Shown here: piece after piece, positions 8,677-17,755 of the stretch
Layout of the letters: every line of letters starts with the position of its first letter
How positions within the stretch are numbered: position 1 is the stretch's first letter
Source: Xanthomonas euvesicatoria pv. euvesicatoria
GTDB taxonomy: Bacteria; Pseudomonadota; Gammaproteobacteria; Xanthomonadales; Xanthomonadaceae
Length of the DNA: 36,950 nt
Direction: 5' to 3'
Assembly: GCF_020880415.1 (NCBI RefSeq)
Contig: NZ_JAJIUJ010000032.1
Span: forward strand, 1 to 36,950
Program-made: the position numbers and the translations under genes
Notes under the pieces: generated by a model
What the model was told of the DNA's origin: nothing
Databases searched by the model: none
Seen by the model: the letters and a program-made list of their open reading frames with translations, nothing else

Positions 8677-8694
8677 TTGGCACGTAACCTGCTT
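8677..8694 (+). promoter_or_regulatory. Sigma-54 promoter of pilA
   Basis: TTGGCACGTAACCTGCTT matches the RpoN consensus closely: GG at 8679-8680 and GC at 8691-8692 with exactly ten bases between. Transcription should start near 8704, leaving a leader of about 74 bases. pilA is classically RpoN- and PilR-dependent, and pilS/pilR are in this window. Confidence 0.85.
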
Positions 8695-8777
8695 GATCCC
8701 ACTTGCACGACCACCGCGGACCGGTTCCAACACACCTACGTCCGCCTCGATTACCACAACCTCTTGGGGATGCATCT

Positions 8778-9206
8778 ATGAAGAAGCAAAACGGCTTTAC
8801 CCTTATCGAACTGATGATCGTTGTCGCGATCATCGCAATCCTTGCCGCCATCGCGTTGCCGGCCTACCAGGACTACACCGTTCGCGGCCGCGTCTCTGAA
8901 GCGATGGTTGCCGCGTCTGCCGCCAAGACGGTGGTGGCCGAAAATGCCGCCAACGGCTCTGCCCTGAATAGCGGGTGGACCGCTCCTACGGCGACCAATA
9001 ATGTTGCCAGCGTAGCCGTTGCTGCCGCTACGGGCAATATTACTGTGACCACTACCGATAAGGCCGGCGGCGGCACGATCATTTTTGCTCCCACCGCTAA
9101 CGGCGCTGCGCTGACTTCCGGCACCGTTCCTACCGATCGCATTTCGTGGGATTGCAAGGGTGGCACCTTGGTTGCCAAGTACCGTCCGGCTGAATGCCGT
9201 ACCTAA
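8778..9206 (+). CDS. pilA: Type IV major pilin precursor
   Basis: 142 residues from ATG 8778, chosen because the prepilin signature starts there and GGGGA lies 8 bases upstream; the frame extends upstream but that part crosses the promoter leader. The six-residue leader MKKQNG is cut by PilD before F7. The mature N-terminus is [20 protein letters not shown] with the essential Glu5 (E11 here). The C-terminal disulfide loop is formed by C126 (SWDCKGG) and C140 (PAECRT). This is a short type IVa pilin. It assembles into retractile pili for twitching, attachment and phage adsorption. A single pilin gene lies between pilC and pilB here. It is monocistronic, with a sigma-54 promoter upstream and a terminator downstream. 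Confidence 0.95.
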   Translation: MKKQNGFTLIELMIVVAIIAILAAIALPAYQDYTVRGRVSEAMVAASAAKTVVAENAANGSALNSGWTAPTATNNVASVAVAAATGNITVTTTDKAGGGTIIFAPTANGAALTSGTVPTDRISWDCKGGTLVAKYRPAECRT

Positions 9207-9244
9207 TCTGCTGATTTGTATCGCAGCTACAGCTAAGCTATTTG

Positions 9245-9274
9245 CCAAGCCCGCAGATGCGGGCTTGGTTTTTT
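9245..9274 (+). terminator. Rho-independent terminator of pilA
   Basis: A perfect 10-bp stem CCAAGCCCGC/GCGGGCTTGG with loop AGAT is followed by six U residues. It lies 38 bases past the pilA stop, so pilin mRNA is separated from pilB. Confidence 0.92.
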
Positions 9275-9283
9275 GTCTTTCTG

Positions 9284-9311
9284 TTGGCGAAAAGATAGGA
9301 AGTAGTAAAGT
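9284..9311 (+). promoter_or_regulatory. Possible sigma-70 promoter of pilB
   Basis: TTGGCG (9284-9289), 16 bases, then TAAAGT (9306-9311). Both hexamers match only four of six positions. A promoter is expected here because a strong terminator separates pilA from pilB. Confidence 0.3.
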
Positions 9312-9339
9312 ACTGTTACTCTAAATTGGGAAGATTGGG

Positions 9340-11073
9340 ATGAGTGCAGTCGCGGCGAACTTAGTGGGAATTACAGGCATTGCACGTCGTTTGGTGCAGG
9401 ATGGAGCACTGGATGAGGCAAGTGCCCGTACCGCAATGGACCAAGCCGCGGCGGCGAAGGTTCCGCTTCCCCAATGGTTCTCCGAGAAAAAGCTGGTTTC
9501 AGCGTCTCAATTGGCCGCTGCCAACGCAGTCGAGTTCGGCATGCCGCTGCTCGATGTTTCTGCATTCGACGCCAGCCAGAACGCAGTAAAGCTCGTCAGT
9601 GAGGAGCTGCTCCAGAAGCACCAGGTGCTGCCGCTGTTCAAGCGCGGCAACCGGTTGTTCGTGGGGGTGAGCAATCCGACCCAGACCCGGGCGCTGGACG
9701 ACATCAAGTTCCATACGAACTTGGTGGTCGAGGCCATTCTTGTCGACGAGGATCAGATCCGCCGGACGCTCGAACAGTGGCAGGCCAGCAACGCGTCGTT
9801 GGGTTCGTCGCTTGGCAACGACGACGAGGAAATGGGGGATCTGGACGTCTCGGCCGGCGACGAGGACATGGGCGCCGGCGGGGATTCCGGGGTCGATGCC
9901 AAGGGCGACGACACGCCGGTGGTGAAGTTCGTCAACAAGGTGCTGGTGGATGCGATCCGGCGGGGAGCCTCGGACATCCATTTCGAGCCGTATGAAGACG
10001 ACTACCGGGTGCGCTTGCGCATCGATGGCCTGTTGAAGAACGTGGCCAAGGCGCCGGTGAAGCTGAACCAGCGCATCGCAGCGCGGTTGAAGGTGATGTC
10101 GCAGCTGGATATCGCCGAGAAGCGGGTGCCGCAGGACGGGCGCATCAAGCTCAACCTGTCCAAGACCAAGCAGATCGACTTCCGTGTCAGCACCTTGCCG
10201 ACCCTGTTCGGAGAGAAGGTGGTGCTGCGTATCCTGGACGGCAGCGCGGCCAAGCTGGGCATCGACAAGCTGGGCTACGAGCCGGACCAGCAGAAGCTGT
10301 TCCTGGAAGCGATCCACAAGCCCTATGGCATGGTGCTGGTGACCGGGCCGACCGGCTCGGGCAAGACGGTGTCGTTGTACACGGCGCTGGGCATCCTCAA
10401 CGACGAGACACGCAATATCTCCACCGCGGAGGACCCGGTCGAAATCCGCCTGCCTGGCGTCAATCAGGTACAGCAGAACAACAAGCGTGGCATGACCTTT
10501 GCAGCAGCGCTGCGCTCGTTCCTGCGTCAGGACCCGGACATCATCATGGTCGGCGAAATCCGTGACCTGGAGACGGCCGAGATTGCGATCAAGGCGGCGC
10601 AGACCGGTCACATGGTGTTGTCGACGTTGCACACCAACGATGCGCCGCAGACCATCGCACGCTTGATGAACATGGGCATCGCGCCCTACAACATTACCTC
10701 GTCGGTGACCTTGGTGATCGCGCAACGTCTGGCGCGGCGGTTGTGCAACAACTGCAAGCGCAAGTCGACGCTGCCTGACAACGCCTTGCTGGCCGAAGGA
10801 TTCACCCCCGCACAGCTTGCTGCCGGGATCGAGCTGTATGAGGCGGTCGGTTGCGACGAGTGCACCGAAGGCTACAAGGGGCGTACCGGTATCTACCAGG
10901 TCATGCCGATGACCGACGAGATCGGCGCGATCGTGCTGGAGGGCGGCAATGCGATGCAGATTGCCGAGGCCGCGCAGGCGATCGGTATCCGCGATTTGCG
11001 GCAGTCGGCCTTGATGAAGGCTGCGCAGGGGGTGACCAGCCTGGCCGAGATCAATCGGGTGACCAAGGACTAA
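9340..11073 (+). CDS. pilB: Type IV pilus extension ATPase
   Basis: 577 residues, usual for PilB. A hexameric cytoplasmic motor that drives pilin polymerisation on the PilC platform. An N-terminal MshEN-like domain (about 20-150) is followed by an acidic, Gly/Asp-rich linker (160-192). The ATPase domain carries Walker A GPTGSGKT (336-343), the Asp box around SDIHFEPYEDD (211-221), Walker B DPDIIMVGEIRD (398-409) and the His box HMVLSTLHTND (424-434). The zinc tetracysteine site is complete: C469/C472 (CNNC) and C505/C508 (CDEC). ATG is preceded by GGGAAGATTGGG. It stands alone, with a terminator on each side. Confidence 0.96.
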   Translation: MSAVAANLVGITGIARRLVQDGALDEASARTAMDQAAAAKVPLPQWFSEKKLVSASQLAAANAVEFGMPLLDVSAFDASQNAVKLVSEELLQKHQVLPLFKRGNRLFVGVSNPTQTRALDDIKFHTNLVVEAILVDEDQIRRTLEQWQASNASLGSSLGNDDEEMGDLDVSAGDEDMGAGGDSGVDAKGDDTPVVKFVNKVLVDAIRRGASDIHFEPYEDDYRVRLRIDGLLKNVAKAPVKLNQRIAARLKVMSQLDIAEKRVPQDGRIKLNLSKTKQIDFRVSTLPTLFGEKVVLRILDGSAAKLGIDKLGYEPDQQKLFLEAIHKPYGMVLVTGPTGSGKTVSLYTALGILNDETRNISTAEDPVEIRLPGVNQVQQNNKRGMTFAAALRSFLRQDPDIIMVGEIRDLETAEIAIKAAQTGHMVLSTLHTNDAPQTIARLMNMGIAPYNITSSVTLVIAQRLARRLCNNCKRKSTLPDNALLAEGFTPAQLAAGIELYEAVGCDECTEGYKGRTGIYQVMPMTDEIGAIVLEGGNAMQIAEAAQAIGIRDLRQSALMKAAQGVTSLAEINRVTKD

Positions 11074-11078
11074 GGGCT

Positions 11079-11266
11079 GGGAATCGGGATTGGGGAATCG
11101 AAAAGCCTGGGAACTCTACGTCCCAGGCCTTTTTGTTTGGACAGCTGGGCCAAGGATTGCAGCGGGCCACCGCAAGATGATGCGTGAGCCAATCCATAGC
11201 GGCGTCTCCCGCGAGAACCATCGCAGCCGGCGACTGCGCTTTTACGATTCCCCAATCCCGATTCCC
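11079..11266. repeat. 188-bp element with 22-bp perfect terminal inverted repeats
   Basis: The left end is GGGAATCGGGATTGGGGAAT plus CG (11079-11100). The right end (11245-11266) is its exact reverse complement. The element fills nearly all of the pilB-pilR gap and includes the bidirectional terminator. A related pair of arms occurs at 34292-34356. Strings of this type are, from memory, common in Xanthomonas intergenic DNA. No coding frame is convincing inside it. Confidence 0.7.
11105..11135. terminator. Bidirectional terminator between pilB and pilR
   Basis: GCCTGGGA/TCCCAGGC with an 8-base loop is followed by CTTTTT on the plus strand and preceded by AAAA, which gives a U-run on the minus strand. 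It can end both the pilB (+) and pilR (-) transcripts. Confidence 0.8.
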
Positions 11267-11287
11267 CACTCCCGATTTCCGGCTCTT

Positions 11288-12682
<1,395 letters not shown>

Positions 12683-13008
12683 GGGACGCACGATAGCCCA
12701 GCGTGATGATGGTCGACAATTGTCGAGCAGGTCGCGGCCCACCGATTCACCTGCTGCGCGGGTGCATCACTGCGGCATTCAGCGCGTTTGCAAGGCGCCG
12801 ATGCCAGTCGGCGATGTGGGGCTATCGATGGGCTGCGTTGCCAAACGCGTCTGCCTCCGAAAGCCTTGCTGGCGTAAGCCCGCACGACCCGCAGCCAGGC
12901 ACAGCGTTGGTTTGCGTCTTCGCCAGTTGCAACGTTCTGCTATCGAACAAGTGCCGCGCTGCGCGATATCGCCACATCAGGCATCCCGCTCAGCCGATAG
13001 CCGAGCAC
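12683..13008 (-). other. Gap between pilS and pilR
   Basis: This 326-bp stretch between the pilS stop and the pilR start has no convincing gene. Short open frames have no ribosome site or recognisable motif. Its only clear structure is the palindrome at 12713-12726. Its length makes a separate pilR promoter possible. Confidence 0.5.
12713..12726. promoter_or_regulatory. 14-bp perfect palindrome before pilR
   Basis: TCGACAATTGTCGA is fully self-complementary and ends 30 bases before the pilR start codon. The position suits a dimeric regulator or autoregulation. It may also be chance. Confidence 0.35.
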
Positions 13009-14622
13009 TCACTTGCCGAGCAATCCGTTGGGTCCTTGCAACGAAATCCGGAAGCACGCACCGCCGCCGGGGACCGCGACATAGTCCAGTTGCGCCTGGT
13101 TGGCGCGGCAGAGTTCCTGGGCGATGTACAGCCCCAGGCCGGTGCCGTGCTCGGAGGTGGTGTAGAACGGGCGGAACAGTTGCGCCGCCACGGCCTCCGG
13201 GATGCCTGGGCCGCGGTCGATCACATCGATCACAGCCATGCGCTCGAGGCGCTCGACGTGCAGCTTGACCCGCGCCGGTTCGTCCATCACCCGGCCGTAC
13301 TTGAGTGCGTTGTGCACCAGCGCGGTGAGGATCTGATGCAGGTGCTTGGGGTCGACCAACGCATGCACGGAGCTCCCCTGGATGCTGGCCTCCAGGATGT
13401 CGGTTTCCATCGACAAGGTCTGGCGATATTCGACCACGAAGCGGCGCACGAATGCGGCCAGGTCCAGGTTGTCCGGGGTGGCGCGTTCCCGGCGCGCCAG
13501 TGCGAGCACGCTTTCGACGATGCCGTTGGTGCGCTGACATTGCTGGTGGATGATCTGCAGCAGGCGGCGGTCGGCATCGCCGATGTCCGGCGATTCTTCC
13601 AGCAACTGCGAGGCGTAGCTGATGGCGGCCAGCGGGTTGCGGATCTCGTGCGCCAGGCTGGCCGAGAAGCGTCCCATGGCCGACAGGGTCAGCGACTCGG
13701 CACGGCGCGACACCACCGTGGCATCGTCCAGAAACACCAGCACCAGATCGCTGTCGGCGAGCAGGCGCACGAAGCGCGGCTGCACCTCCGGGCGGTCGGC
13801 GCCGAGTTGCAGCGGGGCTTCTTCCTGGCGCCAGCCGCTACGCCAGCGCTGCAGCCGGCGCGCCAGCTCCGGGGTGAGCGCCACCAGCGACAGGTCGGTG
13901 GACGGGGTGCGTTGGTCGCCATCGCCCAGCAAGCTCAGCGCCGCTTCGTTGGCCAACGAGATGTGGTTGTGGGTATCCACCACCAGCACGCCGGTGCGCA
14001 TGCGCCGGATGATCAGCTCGTTGATCTCGTACAGATTGGCGACCTGGGCGCCGCGTTCTTCGGCCAGCATCTGGTTGCGACGGGCGCGGGCGGCGATTTG
14101 TTCGCAGATGAAGGCCACCGCGACGTAGCTGGTGGCAAACATCGCAAGCTCGGCCACCGGACGAGTGGCGCCGCCGCCTTCGAGCAGGGTCCACAGGTAT
14201 TCCAGCAGGATGGCGGCGCTGGCGAGCACCGCGATGCTCATGCCGTAGCGCAGCCGCAACAGGATCGAGGCGGCCGCCACGTTGAACAGCAGCATCATCG
14301 CAATCCCGGCGCTGGCACCGGGCAGGGCGTGCGTGGCCAGGGTGGCGGCAAGGATGTCGGCCACTACCGCGCACAGCACGGTGGGGGTGAGGCGGCGTTC
14401 GCCGCGGCCCCAGAACAGCAGCGGGATCGCCATGCACAGGTAGCCGATCGCCACGCCGGCGGCCAGGCGCGGGTAGCGCGGCTCGGGGATGGCGTCGGAC
14501 AAGGGGCTGAACACCAGCGCGGCGATCAGGCCGGCCACCAGCACCCGGTACAACGAGAAAAAGTACAGCTCGCGCTGCGGCGCGGACTGGAGCCGGGCGA
14601 TGAGCGATGCGATGGATGCCAA
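13009..14622 (-). CDS. pilS: Membrane sensor histidine kinase of pilus expression
   Basis: 537 residues if started at TTG 14622, which has GGGGA about 8 bases upstream and yields MASIASLIARLQS just before the first membrane helix; the 81-codon upstream extension is Arg-rich and looks non-coding. Six hydrophobic segments fill roughly residues 20-175. A PAS-like domain follows (GVLVVDTHNHISLANEAA). The HisKA motif is SASLAHEIRNPLAAISYA, the N box LHQILTALVHNALKYG, G1 DRGPGIPEAVA and G2 GTGLGLYIAQEL. It phosphorylates PilR in response to an unknown signal, thought in Pseudomonas to include pilin level in the membrane. Confidence 0.9.
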   Translation of the reverse strand: MASIASLIARLQSAPQRELYFFSLYRVLVAGLIAALVFSPLSDAIPEPRYPRLAAGVAIGYLCMAIPLLFWGRGERRLTPTVLCAVVADILAATLATHALPGASAGIAMMLLFNVAAASILLRLRYGMSIAVLASAAILLEYLWTLLEGGGATRPVAELAMFATSYVAVAFICEQIAARARRNQMLAEERGAQVANLYEINELIIRRMRTGVLVVDTHNHISLANEAALSLLGDGDQRTPSTDLSLVALTPELARRLQRWRSGWRQEEAPLQLGADRPEVQPRFVRLLADSDLVLVFLDDATVVSRRAESLTLSAMGRFSASLAHEIRNPLAAISYASQLLEESPDIGDADRRLLQIIHQQCQRTNGIVESVLALARRERATPDNLDLAAFVRRFVVEYRQTLSMETDILEASIQGSSVHALVDPKHLHQILTALVHNALKYGRVMDEPARVKLHVERLERMAVIDVIDRGPGIPEAVAAQLFRPFYTTSEHGTGLGLYIAQELCRANQAQLDYVAVPGGGACFRISLQGPNGLLGK

Positions 14623-14853
14623 GCCGATTCCCCGCTGGAGCGAGCCGCGAGTATAGGCAGGTGCGCGGCCTGCGCAGCGCTTGCGCACAGAGTCGGCCTG
14701 CGCGCAAGCGCTGCGATCGGGCGGCCAATCCCGGGCAATTTTGCGCCGCACGGCGTGGTCGGCCACAATAGGCGGCCCGTTCGCGTCCCATGACGTGCCG
14801 CCCCGGCGGTCTGCGTTGCACGCAGCGGTCGTTTCCTTTTCCCACGGTGACGC

Positions 14854-16023
14854 ATGAATTTCCACGAATACCAGTCAAAACAGCTGCTTGCCGAGTACGG
14901 CATCCCCGTTCCGGCCGGCAAGGTCGCGGCGACCCCGGACGAAGCGGTTGAAGTCGCCAATTCCCTGGGCAATGGCCCCTGGATGGTGAAGGCGCAGATC
15001 CACGCGGGCGGCCGCGGTAAGGCTGGCGGCGTCAAGTTCTGCAAGACCACCGACGACGTGAAGGCCGCAGCCGCCAAGATGCTCGGCACCAAGATGTCCA
15101 CCTACCAGACCGCCGGCGTCGAGCTGCCGATCAACCTGGTGCTGGTCACCACGGCCGGTGAGATCGTCAAGGAGCTGTACCTGTCGATCCTGGTCGACCG
15201 CGGCACCAAGACCATCACATACATCGCCTCTTCCGAAGGCGGCGTGGAGATCGAGCAGGTCGCTGCCGAGACGCCGGAGCTGATCCACGCGCTCAACGTC
15301 GATTTCGTCGAAGGCGTGCAGGGCTACCACGGCCGCGATTTCGGCTTCAAGCTCGGCCTCAACGCCAAGCAGGCCGGCCAGTTCGCCAGCATCATGGTGA
15401 ACCTGTATCGCCTGTTCAACGAAAAGGACCTGGCGCTGGTTGAAATCAACCCGCTGGCGATCCTGGACGACGGCAACCTGTACGCGCTGGACGGCAAGTT
15501 CGACAGCGACGACAACGCCGCGTTCCGTCAGAAGCAGCTGGTCGCCATGCGCGACAAGACGCAGGAAGACGAGACCGAAGTGACCGCGTCGGAGCTGGAC
15601 ATCAACTACGTCACCATGGACGGCAACATCGGTTGCATGGTCAACGGCGCAGGCCTGGCCATGGCCACCATGGACGTGATCAAGCTCAATGGCGGTGAGC
15701 CGGCGAACTTCCTGGACGTGGGTGGCGGTGCGAACAAGCAGCGCGTCATCGAAGCGTTCAAGCTGATCCTGTCCTCGGACAAGGTCGAAGGCATCTTCGT
15801 CAACATCTTCGGCGGCATCGTCCGCTGCGACATGATCGCCGAAGGCATCATCGCCGCGGTCAAGGAAGTGGGCGTCAAGGTTCCGGTCGTGGTGCGCCTG
15901 GAAGGCACCAACGTGGAAGAAGGCAAGCAGCTGCTGCGCGATAGCGGCATGGCCATCATCCCGGCCGACAACATCAACGACGGCGCCAAGAAAGTCGTTG
16001 AAGCTGTCAAGAACGCCGCCTGA
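14854..16023 (+). CDS. sucC: Succinyl-CoA ligase (ADP-forming), beta subunit
   Basis: 389 residues, against 388 in E. coli. With SucD it converts succinyl-CoA to succinate with ATP formation in the TCA cycle. The ATP-grasp domain begins at [20 protein letters not shown] and shows the nucleotide-binding stretch [17 protein letters not shown]; the C-terminal ligase domain includes [13 protein letters not shown] and [10 protein letters not shown]. It is divergent from pilS, with about 230 bases between them, and sucD follows after 24 bases. Confidence 0.97.
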   Translation: MNFHEYQSKQLLAEYGIPVPAGKVAATPDEAVEVANSLGNGPWMVKAQIHAGGRGKAGGVKFCKTTDDVKAAAAKMLGTKMSTYQTAGVELPINLVLVTTAGEIVKELYLSILVDRGTKTITYIASSEGGVEIEQVAAETPELIHALNVDFVEGVQGYHGRDFGFKLGLNAKQAGQFASIMVNLYRLFNEKDLALVEINPLAILDDGNLYALDGKFDSDDNAAFRQKQLVAMRDKTQEDETEVTASELDINYVTMDGNIGCMVNGAGLAMATMDVIKLNGGEPANFLDVGGGANKQRVIEAFKLILSSDKVEGIFVNIFGGIVRCDMIAEGIIAAVKEVGVKVPVVVRLEGTNVEEGKQLLRDSGMAIIPADNINDGAKKVVEAVKNAA

Positions 16024-16047
16024 TCCACGATACCGAAGGAACTATCC

Positions 16048-16923
16048 ATGTCCGTTTTGATTAACAAGAACACCAAGGTGATCGTGCAGGGCTTTACCGG
16101 CCAGCAGGGCACCTTCCACGCCACTCAGATGGTCGAGTACGGCACCCAGGTCGTCGGCGGCGTGACGCCCGGCAAGGGCGGCACCACCCACATCAATCTG
16201 CCGGTGTTCAACACCGTGGCCGATGCGGTCCAGGCCACCGGCGCCGACGCCTCGGTGATCTACGTGCCGCCGCCGTACGCGGCCGATGCGATTCTGGAAG
16301 CGGCTGCGGCCGGCATCAAGGTCATCGTCTGCATCACCGAGGGCATCCCGGTGCTGGACATGCTGCGCGTCAAGAACGTGCTGACCCGTTCGCATCCGGA
16401 CACCGTGCTGATCGGGCCGAACTGCCCCGGCGTGATTACCCCGGGCGAGTGCAAGATCGGCATCATGCCGGGCCACATCCACAAGCCGGGCAAGATCGGC
16501 ATCGTGTCGCGTTCGGGCACGCTGACCTATGAAGCGGTCAAGCAGACCACCGAAGTGGGCCTGGGCCAGAGCACCTGCATCGGCATCGGTGGCGACCCGA
16601 TCAACGGCCTGAACTTCGTCGACTGCTTCAAGCTGTTCAACGAAGACCCGCAGACCGAAGGCATCATCATGGTGGGTGAAATCGGTGGCGACGCCGAGGA
16701 AGCCGGTGCCGAGTACATCAAGAACCACGTCAAGAAGCCGGTTGTCGGCTTCATCGCCGGTGCCTCCGCGCCGGCCGGCAAGCGCATGGGCCATGCCGGT
16801 GCGATCGCGTCCGGTGGCAAGGGCACGGCCGAAGGCAAGTTCGCGGCGATGGAAGCCGCCGGCGTCAAGACCGTCCGCTCGCCGGGCGATCTGGGTGCGG
16901 CGATTGCGGCGCTGGTGAAGTAA
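16048..16923 (+). CDS. sucD: Succinyl-CoA ligase (ADP-forming), alpha subunit
   Basis: 291 residues. It carries the CoA-binding Rossmann domain ([18 protein letters not shown], residues 16-33) and the active-site phosphohistidine H249 in [25 protein letters not shown] provides a good ribosome site before the ATG. Second gene of sucCD, ended by a strong hairpin. Confidence 0.97.
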   Translation: MSVLINKNTKVIVQGFTGQQGTFHATQMVEYGTQVVGGVTPGKGGTTHINLPVFNTVADAVQATGADASVIYVPPPYAADAILEAAAAGIKVIVCITEGIPVLDMLRVKNVLTRSHPDTVLIGPNCPGVITPGECKIGIMPGHIHKPGKIGIVSRSGTLTYEAVKQTTEVGLGQSTCIGIGGDPINGLNFVDCFKLFNEDPQTEGIIMVGEIGGDAEEAGAEYIKNHVKKPVVGFIAGASAPAGKRMGHAGAIASGGKGTAEGKFAAMEAAGVKTVRSPGDLGAAIAALVK

Positions 16924-16941
16924 GTCTTACCAGTGTGGTGT

Positions 16942-16973
16942 CGCAGAAAGCCGCCTTCGGGCGGCTTTCTGCG
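16942..16973 (+). terminator. sucCD terminator
   Basis: A perfect 14-bp stem, CGCAGAAAGCCGCC with its complement, is capped by a TTCG tetraloop and followed by TTTACGG. The stem is very stable but the U-run is short. It begins 19 bases past the sucD stop. Confidence 0.82.
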
Positions 16974-17096
16974 TTTACGGGGATGCCTGATGCAGATAGC
17001 AGGGATTGCGCACTGCACGACGCACGCTGGGCCGACTGTTCCGCTCCATGCCTATGTCGATGCTAAAGCCCTGAATTGCACAAGGAGCGTGTCATG

Positions 17097-17124
17097 CAAA
17101 GTGTGTCACAAGTGTGCTACTTTG
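17097..17124. promoter_or_regulatory. Candidate operator/promoter of the toxin-antitoxin-nadE operon
   Basis: AAGTGTG occurs twice (17099-17105 and 17110-17116), offset by 11 bases, about one helical turn. The pair is bracketed by CAAAGT/ACTTTG (17097-17102 and 17119-17124). Repeats at one-turn spacing upstream of a ribbon-helix-helix gene are typical of antitoxin autoregulation. TACTTT (17118-17123) could be a -10 element; no good -35 is visible. Confidence 0.45.
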
Positions 17125-17153
17125 GGTCTGCCATTCGGTCCCCCGAGGTTGCC

Positions 17154-17438
17154 ATGTCCACGACCACCATCCGTCTGCCCGACGAACTGAAAGCGCGTGT
17201 CGCCAGGGCGGCGAAAGATGCCGGAACCACGGCGCACGGCTTTATCGTCGACGCCATCGCGGAAAAAATCGATGCATACGAGCGCCGCACAGCATTTCAT
17301 GCCGAGGCGCAGCAACGCTGGGCTGCCATCCAGGAGGGCGCCAACACGCTGTCCTGGGCGGACGTACGCAAGTACATGCAGCAACTTGCCGACGGAGACG
17401 ACCCCGCGCCACCGGTGGCCAGCGCCGTCGAGCGCTGA
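17154..17438 (+). CDS. Ribbon-helix-helix antitoxin (CopG/ParD type)
   Basis: 94 residues from ATG 17154, preceded by GAGG at 6 bases; this start places the beta strand STTTIRLPDELKARV at the N-terminus as RHH proteins require. Two helices follow (ARAAKDAGTTAHGFIVDAI), then a longer helical and acidic tail ending in a disordered Pro/Ala stretch that should wrap the toxin. It would neutralise the ParE-like protein encoded 3 bases downstream and repress its own operon. Not recognised as a named system. Confidence 0.85.
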   Translation: MSTTTIRLPDELKARVARAAKDAGTTAHGFIVDAIAEKIDAYERRTAFHAEAQQRWAAIQEGANTLSWADVRKYMQQLADGDDPAPPVASAVER

Positions 17439-17441
17439 CAG

Positions 17442-17744
17442 GTGACCAGGATCGTGCTTGCCGCGCGCGTTGCCGACGATGCACGCCGTCTGGTCGCCTA
17501 TCTGCTGGAACACGATGCAGCCAATGTGCAGCGAAAACTCGCAGGTGTCTTCCAGGCCATCGATGCATTGGCGGACAATCCACTGATAGGGCGCGCGGTG
17601 CAGGGCGGATTCCGCGAACTGGTCATCGGTCGCGATGCCAGCGGCTATCTTGCGCTCTATCGTTACGCACCGTTGGACGACACCGTGTACGTGCTGGCGA
17701 TCCGTTCGCAGCGCGAAGCGGGTTACCTTGAAAGCCTGTTTTGA
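17442..17744 (+). CDS. parE: RelE/ParE-family toxin
   Basis: 100 residues from GTG 17442, 3 bases after the antitoxin stop. The fold signature is clear: an N-terminal helical hairpin (ARRLVAYLLEHDAANVQRKL ... DALADNPLIGR), then the beta sheet GFRELVIGRDASGYLALYRY and YVLAIRSQREAGY. ParE proteins poison DNA gyrase while RelE cleaves ribosome-bound mRNA; which applies cannot be told from sequence alone, and the conserved sheet is typical of the ParE branch. Its TGA (17742-17744) touches the start region of nadE, so the toxin and nadE must share a transcript. Confidence 0.85.
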   Translation: MTRIVLAARVADDARRLVAYLLEHDAANVQRKLAGVFQAIDALADNPLIGRAVQGGFRELVIGRDASGYLALYRYAPLDDTVYVLAIRSQREAGYLESLF

Positions 17745-17755
17745 TGGAGTCAGCA

